The notes under the pieces: model-generated
Told to the model about the DNA's origin: nothing
Database searches by the model: none
What the model saw: only the letters and a program-made list of their open reading frames with translations
DNA from: CAZFQG01 sp964520785
GTDB lineage: Bacteria; Planctomycetota; Planctomycetia; Pirellulales; Thermoguttaceae
Direction: 5' to 3'
Length of the DNA: 30,907 bases
Assembly: GCA_964520785.1 (NCBI GenBank)
Contig: CAZFQG010000061.1
Location: 1-30,907 of the forward strand
Position numbers and translations under genes: made by a program
Shown: positions 12,301 to 24,300 of the stretch, piece by piece
Layout: each line of letters starts with the position of its first letter
Numbering within the stretch: position 1 is the first letter of the stretch

Positions 12301-15300
12301 TGCGTGTGCGAGCTAAGAAGACTGGTCGCCATGTTTTCCACGCTCGCGCCCTGGGCGTAGGCGATTTCCGGGTCGACGATCGGAATCTGGTAGGTCGTCA
12401 CCTGTTCGAACAATTGCCGGGCGATGATGGCGTCGTCGGACATGTCATCGGGCTGGACCCATGTCCCCGCATCGATCCACGGGACGAAGATGGCAACACT
12501 CGGACTCCACTTGCCGGGCCAATCCAAATCGTCGATCTTGTAGTCGATCCCCTCGATGAAGTACTCGCGGAATTGCACGCTCTTCGGGAGATTTGCGATC
12601 CCCGGAACGGCCGCCTCGATCAACAGCCGATTGAGCCGCACGAGGTCGCTGCCGGTGGGGTTTTTCGCGATCAGAGACTGCGCCTCGCCGCCGAGAGACA
12701 CTCCGGCGAACGCGCCGGCGCTATAGATCGCGGCACCGTCCGCGAGAATGGCGTTGAAGTCGTCGATGATCCCCTCCTTGAGCAACTTGGAGGGCTGCGA
12801 ACCCAAAGTGTACGAACTCAGCCGCGACTTGGTTTGACTGCTCAGGTGCTCCCAGATACGGCGGACGCTCGGAGACAGCCAGGGGAACGCGCCCGCCCGG
12901 GCCAGCGCCGTCGCGGCGGCCGCGGCGTCTTCGAGGTCCATCATGCCGAACCCGGTTTTGTAGTAGCCGTCCTGGACAAGGCGCGTCTCCACGCTGCCGA
13001 ATTCGCTTCCGACCTTCACGTCGTCGAAACCGGTCTGCTCGGTGGTGATCGTCGGAATCCAGTGATAGACGGGCCGCAGCACGAAACCGGCCTCCACACG
13101 GCGATAGCCGGTGACTACGTCGACGTAGACCGGTTCGTAGGTCACGTAGGGCGGGGCGAACTGGAGGTCGTCGTTCATCGTGTCGTCGTAGGCCAACAGG
13201 GAGACGTCCCCGGGGGCGTCCATCGTGATATTGCCCTGTCTGTCGGACGCGTAGCCGGCCGCCACCTTGCCTTCGGCCGAGACGATGATACTGCCGCCGG
13301 AATCAGCAAGACCCGCGTTCAAATCGGCATCACCGCCGGACAGGACCTCGCCGCGGACGAGGATGTGCCGGTCCGCGTTGAGCCGCAGCAGCGAATTGGG
13401 CGGGTCGACGGACTCGTCGAGCTCACCCCCCTCGACCGCGATCGTCCCGTAGATGCCCAGGTCGTACCCATTCAGCTCCAGATTGCCCTGTGCCGCGATG
13501 TAGGCGCGGAAGTAGTAGATTTGGCTCCGTGCGACGTGAATCTTGCCGGAGTCGGGGCCGGCACCGTTGGCCGTTAGGATTACGTCTGAATAAGGCGACC
13601 TGGCGATGGTCACGCTCTCATCCATCGCCCAGATATCGGTACCGGTGACATCGATGTGATCGAGCGCGTTCACCAAAGCGTCCGTCGTGATCCGGACGTC
13701 CTGTTGCGACGTGACGTGGATTTCCGTGACGTCGACGGTCGGCTTGCGGTCGACCGATTCATCCAGCCGGACCAGCCCGACCATGCCGTCGAGGCGAATC
13801 GTCTTGTCGCCGGTAATCGTGATCGCGCCGGTGGCGCTCGTCGTGTTCAAGGTACCGCCGCTTTTCCGACCGGGAAGATTGATCAGGACCTTGCCGTCGG
13901 TCTTCATGAACGGCGCACCGGCGGGAATCCCGAGATCACCCTTTTGGATGCTCCCCACGTTCCACCGCTCGAACCCGCCGACCGGGTCTTCCAAGGTGGC
14001 CGGATTGACCGTGACCGGAACGCCTTCCGCCTCGACCGGTTCCTGGAAGCCGACGATCGGAATCCCGTCCTCGTCGATCAGGTCGCCTCGTTCGTTGACG
14101 AGGTAATACGTGCCGCCGATCTCGGTGATCAGTTCGTCCTCGGAACTGACCAAATTGCCGTACCGGTCGGTGAGGTAGTCGGTTCCACTGATATTGACGC
14201 TCCCGCGGATGGCCCCCACGCCGTTTAGGAGTCCGTCGCCCGCGTTCAAGAGCAGGCCGTCGACGTTGATCTTGTAGCCGTCGAAGCTGATGAGGGTCGA
14301 CTCGTCGTCGGCGATAAGGTTGCCGTGTTGGTCGACGCGGTCGCCGTAGGCGTTTACGGAATCGCCGAACTCGTTGACGAAGTTGCCGAATTCGTCGATG
14401 AGATACCCGTATTCGTTCACCCGTTCGCCCGCGTTGTCAAGCCGGACGCCGTCGGAATTGACGACGAAGCCTTGTTGGTCGAGGAGTTGGCCGAGGGCGT
14501 CGACGTGGAAGAATCGGTTGGACGACTCGGCGAGTTGGTAGCCTTCCTTGTCGGTGTAGAACGGCGTCCCCATGTCGTCCTCGGCAATGTAGATCGGCAT
14601 TCCGCCGAGGACCGGATTGTTGTCGCCGTCGAGCACGAGCTGCGGCACGCCGGCGCCGTTGACGATGACTTCGCCGAGGCCGTTTTGGGCGACGAGGAAG
14701 CCGTAAGCGTTGATGAACCGCGAGTATTCGTCGATGGTCAACTCGATCGTCTGGCCGAGCGTGGTCGTCGCCTCGCGGGTCTCGGTCGTATAGAGAAGCT
14801 TCGTGACATGGATGCTCAGGTCCGAGGAGGACCCCGCCGTCGCGCCGGTGAGGGTCAACTGATCGCCCGCCTCGACATAGCCGGAGACCAGCAGGAGCCC
14901 GTCACCGGAGACGAGCGCGACGTCGGACTCGGTATCGCTGGATTGGACGACGCCGTAGATGTTAATCCCGGAATCGGTCGTAATCGACACGCCACTGAAT
15001 GCGGCCGGGAAGCCGATATTCTCGCTGACCAGATCCGCGTCGGTCCGAATGGTACTCTGTTCGTTCAGATAGAAGATCGGAGTGGCTCCGCCGGTGACGT
15101 TGATCGTGACGGCGCCGCTCGCCTGGGCGTGGCCGCCGCGGACGATCGGATCCCCTTCGCTGGCGGCGTCGCCGCCCAAGACGTCCAGATCGGTCGCCGT
15201 GTCGTTACCGCCGAAGTAGACCATTTCGGTCGCCTCGATCTCGATCCCGCCGTTCTCCCCACGGAAGGCGAAGCCGGCGTCGCCGACGGTGAGATTCCGC

Positions 15301-18300
15301 GCCGGATCGGCTCCGCCGTAGAGGCTCCCCATCACGTTGACCGAATCAGCCATCAGCGAAACCTGGCCGTTATCGTGCCGCGCGTAAAGGGCACTCGCGT
15401 GGGCGATTTCGATACTGCCGGTGGCGATCAACTCGACCAGCCCGGAGGCGGTGACGTTCGCGCCGAGGGGATAAGTATCGCCTGCGTTGAGACCCGGATT
15501 GGTGTCCTCCTCGGAACCGTCGGGGCCTTCGATGCCGATCGCCCCACCAATGGCGATGTTCGGGGCGGTGATCGTGACCCGTTCGTCGCCGCCGTCGAGG
15601 AATGTCCGTTCTTCGGTATAGAAGTGGAAGGTCTCCATGCCGCCGGCTTCGACGGACCCTTCCAGCGTGAAGTCGCCGGCGTGATCGATGAGGACCGACC
15701 CGACCGCGTCGACGTCGCCGGTGATGGAGAGGGTGGTGGCGGCATCGAAGACGACCTCGTAGTTCGCCGCGACCGGCGGACCGACCGGTTCCGGAGCGGA
15801 GGCGGAGGCGTTCTTGATCACGCCGGCCATGTCAATCGCCCCTTCTTCGGACGTGAGGACGATCCGTCCGGCCGTCTCAATCCAGCCCGATTCCTCGGTC
15901 ACCGTCAGGTCACCGTGCAGCGACGTGATTTCGACGTCCCCTTCCATTCGCGCGTCGTCGTCCTGCAGGGAACCGATGGGACCGTTGATGACGACGTTGT
16001 TGTAACCCTCGATCGTGATCCTCTGATCCAGACCCATCGCCAAGACGTCCGGATCGGAATTCGTCCGCAGCCACGCGGTCGGAGCGATGGTGACGCTGTC
16101 GGCGTTCGCACCGCCGGCGCTGATCAGAATCGCGCGGTCCGCGCGGATTTCGCCGTTGAGGATAAGCGTGTCGTTCGCGGTAAGGACCACGTCCCCCTCG
16201 GCGCCGCCGGCGATCAGGTCACCCTTGAGGAACCCGTTTTCTCCCAGGTCGAGAATGATCTTGCCGTCGCGGGTTTGCAGCAGGGCCGACCATTCCAGGT
16301 CGAGATTGGTCTCGGGGCCTTCGATGAGGGTGATCTGATGATCGGAGAAGACGCTGCCGGCGATGTAGATGTTCTTCGCCGGGTTCTCGTCGGACCCGAA
16401 GATGACTTCGGATCCAGCCGCGCCGGCGATGATGTTGAACGGCCGGTTCGATACGGCGGTGCCGCCGGCCGCGACCGTGTCGAACCCGAGTTGTTCCGCG
16501 CCGTTACTCTGAAGGGGGCTGCCCGGGATGTCCGGATCGGAGAAGCTCGCGAACACCCTGGTCTCGTACTGGCTGGTCAAGAGGATTTTGCCGTTCTTCA
16601 GCTTGACCTTGACGATGGGATCCGCGACACCCCCAACGGTGAGCGGATCGTTGCTGAAGAGTTCGTCCGGAGAATTGCCGTAGAGGTCGCCGTCGAGGTT
16701 GTAGTACGTGGCCGTGTTGAGCGCCTCCTGCAAGTCGAGCATGAGGTCCATGATCATGCCCCCTTCCGCGTTATCGAGCGTATCGGCGGCCGCCAGGGTG
16801 ACCTCGCCGACGATCTTCTGGGTTCCCAGATTCACCCAAAGAACGAACGTGACGTCTTCGACGAGAACTCCCGTGTTCGAGGCACGGTTGGCGTCGATCT
16901 GCTCGTTAGGCATGTCGACGAGCCCGAGCAGGTGCTCGTTCTCGGAGGAGTATTCGACGTGGAACTCGAAGTCGCTCTTGAAGACGATGAAGCCGTCTTC
17001 GGCCACCGCCTCGATCTGGGCCGGGAGGTAGCCGTTGATGTGGGTGACGAGGTCGTCGAGCGTCGTGTTCTCGGTCGAACCCGGAATGGGGATGGTAATC
17101 GTATACTCATCCCATGGGTCGAACGGAAAAGAACTCGCGTCCCACGGCTCGGTCGGCGCGATGCGGAAATCCAGCGTGACCGCCCCGGTCAGGCCGCGGC
17201 TTGCCGGAAGAGAGATACGCTCGCCCGCGATCGTATCGTACGGGAACAAGGCCTGGTACGCTGGGGGCTGGACGGCCATAATATCGGAACCCGGCCCGAG
17301 GATCGTCAGGCCGATTTCACTGCCTCCCGCCGAATCGTCACCGATGATGGTAAAGGCTCGGTCGCTGGAGAAGACCAGACGGTCGCTCCGCGCGACGACG
17401 TGGACGAACTGGCTGGCGTACGCGCCGGTATGCTGGTCCAGCGAATCGAGTACACCGGCGGCGACCAGCGCGTTCTCGATATCCGCGACAAGATCGGGAA
17501 TGCCCGTGTTCTTGGCGGTATCCGACTGAGCGATTTCGATGGTAGTGGTCCAAGTCCCGCCGTTGCCGTCGTCGAGGGAGACGACCAGCGTGACGTCGGC
17601 CGTCAGAATGCCGTCATTCGGGAGATCGACGGTCGCCTCGACTTCGTAATCCGGAGTCACCAAAGAGGACGAATAGGTATCGACGGCGAATCCTAACTGG
17701 TCAAGCTGATCGCCGGCGCCGCTGGTGAGCGTGAAGCCGTGGTCGCTGGTGAAGACGAGGACGCCGCTCTCGTCGCGGACGGAGATCAGACTGCCGAATT
17801 TGTCTCCCGGATGTCCCGGAACGTCCGTGGCGGCCAGAGCCGCGTTGATGTCGGTCACCAGATCGGCGATGCCGGCGTTGGCGACGGTTCCGCCGGCCGT
17901 GCCGTTCGTATCGGCGGCCAGGATGGTGACCAAGCCGGTGTACGTGCCGGAATCGATCGACAGATCGAGCGTGATGTCGTCGCTCAGGCGGCCGTTGAAC
18001 ATGCTGTCGTTCGGCTGCACGCGGTAGTAGACGGGCGGCCGGACGGCTTTCTGGGCGGCCGCGTCGATGGCCGGAATCCCGACCACGGTCGGATTGGCGG
18101 CCGGTTCGAGCTTCGTGCCGTAGGCGTTCGATCCACCGGCGACGCCGGTGAGGCCGAGCAGATCGGCGTTCGTCGAGGTCGCCTCGATCGTGAACTCGCA
18201 GCGGCCGTAAAACTCGAGCGTATCACCCAGGAGGCGTACGTAGACGTCCGAGGCGGCGCTGTCGCGCAAGGCCACGGCGACGTCTTCGTACAAATCCTTC

Positions 18301-21300
18301 AGCGAATCATTCGTGGCGTCGACCGGAATCGAGATGGTCGTCGAGACGTCGCCCCCCGGCTTTTTGACGGTCATCTTCAAACTTACCGTACCACCCAAGA
18401 CGTAACCCGGCATTGCCTCTTCGGCGCGGAATACGGCGTGTTCCACGTCCATCTCGAAGGCGTAGGCGCTGGAGTAGACCAAGCGACCCGAGCCGTCGAG
18501 CGACGCCGTGATGTCTTTGAAGCCGCTCCGCAAGAGGGCCGCGTTGATGTCGTCGAGGAGGTTCGAAAGCGAAATCTCGTCGGTCGCGCCCCGGTTATCC
18601 AGCGTGTCGTCGCGGTAGACGATTACCGTACCGTAGATGGTGTCCTTGCGCTGGTGCGTATCCGGATCCGGCGCGGGGAGGTCGGGTGTAGGGGGTGGAG
18701 CGTCGTCGTTGTTGGGGTCGATCGTCGACATGACGATGTTCAGGGCGATGTTGTCCGCCAGGACGCCGGTTTCGGCGAGGTCGTCGCCGGCGATGAGTTC
18801 GAAGACGGACGGATCTCGGCCGGACTGCTCGCTCGATCCATCAGCCACGTCCGCCAGACCGAGCAGGTCGGCGGCGACCGAGTTGGGGGTGATTTCGATG
18901 TCGACCGTTTCGCTGGCGAAGAGCAGTTTGAAACCCTCGGCGGAGACCTGGATTTCGACCGATTCAGTGTCGACGGTGATCCCTTCGGCGGCGATTGCGT
19001 CGGCCACGTCCTGCGCCAGATCGGCGACGCTGGTGTTGTCGAGCGTCGCCGATCGCCGGACGGTGATTTCGACCGTCGTCGTGTTGTCGTCGCTATCGGT
19101 GGCGATGACTTCCAGCGTGACGTCTTCCGCCAGGACGCCGACGGTCGGCACGGCATTCGCCGCCGTCAGTTCATACTGCGGGTCCTGTCGCGAGGAGGCC
19201 GCCTTGCCTTCGCCGTCGAAGGTCGTGACTCCCAAAAGGCCGGCATTCACGGACGTATCGAGGACGGCAAAGTCGTAGAGACTCTCCAGAACCAGACGGC
19301 TGCCGTCGAGGCTCGCCTCGATGTCGTCCCATCCGGCCAGGAGGAACGCGGCGTTGATATCGGCGATCAGATCGCCGAGCATCGCGTTCGTGCCGTCGAC
19401 CGGAATCGGGACCGAGACGTTCGAAATCTCGCCGGGCCGCGTGATCTCGACGTGGAGCGTTACCGGATTCGCCAGCACTGCGCTCGGAAGGTCGACGTCG
19501 GCCGTGTAGTCCGCCTCGAAGAAGACGTAGGACGCCACCTGGTCTTCGGCCGTGGGCATTCCCAGCAGCACGCCGTTTTGCGTGGCGCTCTTGACCTTGA
19601 ACGGATGCGTTCCGACCAGAACGAGCGTCCCGTCGCGTTCCTCGGCCATGATGTAGTCGCCGAACTCCAGTTGGCCCTCGTACCGCGGAATTTGCGCCGA
19701 GGCCAAGGCGGCGTTTACGTTCGCGACCAATTCGGCCACGGTCGTATTCCCGATCGTCTCCGACGCGGGGATGGTCACCGCGCCGTAAAGGACATCGTCC
19801 ACTTCCTCGTCGACGTTGCCGGGATCGGTCTCGTCGACGCGGATGATCAGCACGACGTCGCGGGCCAGCTCGCCCGTGTTGCGAACGGTCCCGGAGGTGA
19901 GCAGTTCAGAGAGCTCGCGGTATTCCACCGTCTCCCAAACCTCGCGGAAGCCGAGGAGGTTGATATTGGCCGAGGTGTCGAGAATTTCAAAGTCGTATCC
20001 GAGGCTGGTAAAGATCAGCTTGTCGCCGGAGAGCGCGACGTTGATCGGCGCGAAATCGGTGGCGCTCAAAGCCGTTTCGATGGTTGCGGCGAGATCGGCC
20101 CGGGTGGTATTGCCGCTCGTGGAGGCGGCGGTGATGGTGAGCGAACCGCTGTAGGTATCGCCGGTCGCTTCGTTCTCCATGAACAGGTCGAGGGTGACGT
20201 CGGCGATAAGTTGCCCCGTCACCGGCAACGCGGCGGTGGCGATCACCTGGGCATCGGGATAGTAGATTTTCGAACGGACCACCGGGGCCAGACCGAGGAA
20301 GTCGATATTCTCCGACGTATTGAGAATCGCAAAATCCTTGCCGACGTTGTTCCGGAGGGTGACATAGCGACCGACGTAGCCCAGTTCGAGGTCCTCGAAG
20401 TGGGGCGTGCCGCCAAAGATGCCATCGGCCACCGTGATCAGAATCGCGTCGTTCCCGTAGTTGCTGGCCGGGATCGTGATCGTGTCCGTGTACTCGTTCG
20501 CTCCGTCGCGAATCCACAGGTCGAGTGAAATCGGCACTGGCAGTTCGCCGGCCAACTGGAACTCGTGTTCCGAGACGACGCTCGCCACGTCCCCCTTGAC
20601 CCATTGGTCGGGCTCGATTTCCTCGAAGTGCGTCGGCGTGAGGACCTTGATATCGTCGGGACCTTCCAGAAGGATCCGCGAGTTCTCGCCCCAAGTCTCG
20701 ATCTGGGCGGATCCGTAGATCAGAACACTGGTGTCGGTGAAGTTGAAGATGTCGTCCGGGTCGCCTTCGAACGGGTCATCGCCGCCGGTGAGATGGATCT
20801 TGCCGCCGGCCTTGATCACCGTTCCGATGCGGACCTGGTGCTCGGCCGTGATATTGATTTCCGTGTTTTGAGCGTTTATGCCGAAGTCGTTGTAGACGGA
20901 GCCGATGTATCCGCCGGTCTCGGCGTCACGGATGTTCTCCACCTCGCCTCCGGCGATCAAGTGGCCTTCGATTTCCGCGTCGTACTTCGAGTCGACGTTG
21001 ATGGTGCTGTAGTCCTTGTACGTCGTTATCTCGCTCGTTCCCTGGATGCGAACGCCGATATCGGGACCCGTGTACGGATGGGCCGCCGTGTCAACGTTCC
21101 TCAGCAGGATATCGTCCTTCGCTGCGATGTAACCGCCGGTTACCAGAACGTCGCCAAATAGCGAATGGATGCCGCGGACTTCGTAGGTCGAGGCGTCGCG
21201 CGCCGAATCGACCGTTCCGACGGCTACGTCGGTCATTCCGAGCGCGGCGACGTTCGTGGAGGAGGAATCGAGTTTGAAGTCGAACGCGTTGGTGAAGAGG

Positions 21301-24300
21301 ATTGCGCCACCTACGGACCGGATATGGAAATCGTTGAGGATCGAGTTGTTCAAAGCGCCGTTGAGCAACGCGACCGTCTCCTGCAATGAGGAACCCGCCG
21401 GAACCGTGAAGGTCACTTCACCCCAATCGGTTCCATTCCCCTTCTTGACGACGAGCGTGACTTCTTCGGCGGCACCAGGCGCGGAATAGACGGTCGGCGC
21501 CGTGTATTCGGCGTCGGCGATCACTTCGTTCGCCACGTTATTCCCTCCGGCGAGGCCCAGGAGGTCGACGTTCGAGGACGTGCCGGTGATGGTGAACGGG
21601 CCGTCACCGTAGAAGACGACTCGGTTGTTTTCCGCCCTGACGTTGATATCTCCGGAGAGGACCGGATCGAGGACGTTTTGAATCTGGACGATCAACTCGC
21701 TCAGGAGCGTGTTGTCCGACGTGACCGCCTTGGGAAGCGTCACCAGCAGCGCCGCCGTGCCGGGATTGTCGTCGTGATCGAAGTAGAGGCTGACGTCGTC
21801 CGCCAGTTGGAGCTGGTTGTTCTGGTTCTTCGTCCAACCACCAATGAATACCTGACCGGCGGACTCGATGGTCACGTCGCCGCCGACGCTCGTTTCGTAC
21901 TCGACCGTCTCCTTGATGAGATTCCCTTGCGGATCGAACAACAGCGACTTGTTCGCGCCGGCGTAGATGTGTCCCATCATCTCGACCCCGGACTCGCCGA
22001 AAATGTACACCAAGCCGTGGGAACCGTCGGAAGTCCGTCCCGCGGCCGTCACGCCGCCGGCCGTGTCGATGATGACGCTCAGCCGCGGTTGCGCTTGCGC
22101 CGCGGTCACCGTGCCCCCGGCCACCTCCACGAGTCCCAGCAGCACCGCGTTGACGGAACTATTCCGAATCCTGAACGCCGTGGGACTGGTGAATCGCAGT
22201 TTGCCGGTCGGCCCGTCGGCACTCACCTCTTCCAAGACGGAGATATCCCGGATTCCTTCGCTCGCCAACTCGGCGTTCAGCAGGGAGACGATCTCGGCCG
22301 TTTTCAGCGTCTTGTCGAGAGTAATCGTGATCGAACCGAGGGGCACGTCGGAGGTATCGGCGAAGTCGAGTGTGACCTCCATATCCGCCCCACTCGGAAT
22401 CGTATAATTCAGCGGCACGAATCCGGCGGTGTGGGAATAGGCACCCGCCGCGCTGGTGGCGGCGGAGACGTCGTCGTCCCCGGCGGCGCCGCCGATGAGC
22501 GCAACGGAATCACTCGCCAGGATTCCCGAATCGAGGTAGATCTGCTGCCCCGCGGTGACGGTCGCGCGGGAATCGGTCCCCGACCAGATGACGCCGGTGG
22601 GGCCGATATTTCCGCCTGCGACGATCGTTCCGAGGATATCCACGTCGTAGGCGCCCCAGATACTCACGTTCGAGCCGTTCTCGAAGGAGGTGATCACCGC
22701 CGTGGCGTCGACGAACACGCTCGCTTCTTCGCCGGTGGTCAGGTCCTGGGTCTTCCCGCGGCCGAAGATGTTGATGTCGTCCTGGACCTCCACGAAGGAG
22801 GTGGCGAACTTGACCCGCTGGCCGGAATCGATATAGAGGCCGGAGTTCTTTCCGCGCGCGAAGATGCTCCCCTCGATGATGATGTCGTCCGGCCCCTCCA
22901 GCCGCAAGAGGCTGTCGTCGGCCAGGGCCATGAGTTGCCCGGTGAGGTGAATACTGGCGTCAACCGGGTCGCGGTTGTTGTAGTTCCAGTCCTCGTTCCC
23001 CTCCAAACGCATGACATTGGTCGAACGGACCGCGCCGAAGATCCGCAATTCGTGCGGGGTGGTAATAATGACGTCGGCCCCGTCGGCCACCTTGACCGGC
23101 ACGCCCCCTTGCCATTCGATACCGGCGAGGACCTCGCCGTTGATGTAGGCCGCGGCCGGGGCGTTGATCTCGATGAGGCTGTCCTTCCCGGGCGCGTAAA
23201 TCGCCCCGGCGATCTGCACCAACTCGAAGAACGTCCCCGGCATGATGGAAATCCGCGCACCCTCGCCGCTGACATACGTCCGGCCGGCCATGACGACCGA
23301 ATTGCGGGTCTCGATCTCGATGACTCCGCCCGGCTTGTTCGTCTTGAGGATGCCCTGAATTCCCTGCACGAAGTTGTTCCACCGGCGCGAATCGGGCGCT
23401 TCCTCCATCATCGGCGAGACGTACGTCTCCCCCTGTCCCTGGATGTCGATCATGATATCGCCGGCGTTGGTGATCACCCAGCCGTCGACGATCATCCGCT
23501 GCTCGATCCCGTCCAAATCCAATAGATCGCCGGTGATGCCGGAATCGAGTCCGCCCAGCGGCGCGTTGATGTTTTTCGACTTCACGTGGAGCCGCTCGGT
23601 GTTCATCTGGACCGTCACGAGCGGATCGCCGTAATGCGCCTGCGCCTCGACCTCGCCTTCGATAAAGATGCGGTCGGCGTTGAACACGACGTCGTCCCGG
23701 AACGACGAATCCCGATCTCGCGGGGAGCCGTCTTTCTTGACGATGTCGGCGTCCATGGCGTCTCCGAAGATCATCTTCGCCGTCGAGAAATCGCCGATCG
23801 TGATCAACGTGAACCCTTCCTTCAAGGCGGACAGGTCCCGCGTGGAGAGATGCACGGTGTTCGTGAACAGGCTGCCGTCGTCGTCGTAGGTCTGTTCCCC
23901 TTCCGGACCGCTGAAGTTTCCGCCGACGTGTTTGGGATAACTCATGAAGGCCGGAAAAGTGGACCGGATGTAAGTCCAGTCGTTCCCCAGTGGATGTTCG
24001 GCCGCGGTACCCAGAAGGAAATCGGTGGCGTGCGAGGTGAGGATCGTGAGGTTACCCGTTCCGATCACGCCGCCTCGCGGCCGCTCGGGATCGGCATCCC
24101 GTTCGACCGGGCCGCTCAGGAAGTCGAAGTCGTCCGCGGTCAGCGTGATGTCCTTGCCGGAATCGCGGGTGATGATACTGCCGCTATCAAGCGTGAGCCT
24201 TGCATCGACCGCGGCGAGCGTGATGTCGATAATCCCGTGGGCGCTGGAGACGCCGACCGGGTCACTGTTCGGCGCACCGGGCAGGCCGGTCAGGCCGTAG

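Noticed and set aside
11439..13577. Plus-strand open frame of 712 codons
   Set aside because: Same register as the minus-strand gene; rich in Arg/Val/Asp with no motif.
14316..14504. Regular 21-base periodicity, considered as a CRISPR-like or simple tandem DNA repeat
   Set aside because: Units are contiguous without spacers and vary at DNA level while keeping protein positions, so it is a protein repeat.
14325..17696. Plus-strand open frame of 1,123 codons
   Set aside because: Same triplet register as the minus-strand gene. Its repeated Val/Asp/Glu texture is the mirror of the heptad-repeat and solenoid codons; no recognisable domain.
17739..20528. Plus-strand open frame of 929 codons
   Set aside because: Same register effect; it overlies the IN-like array, which has clear repeated protein structure on the minus strand.
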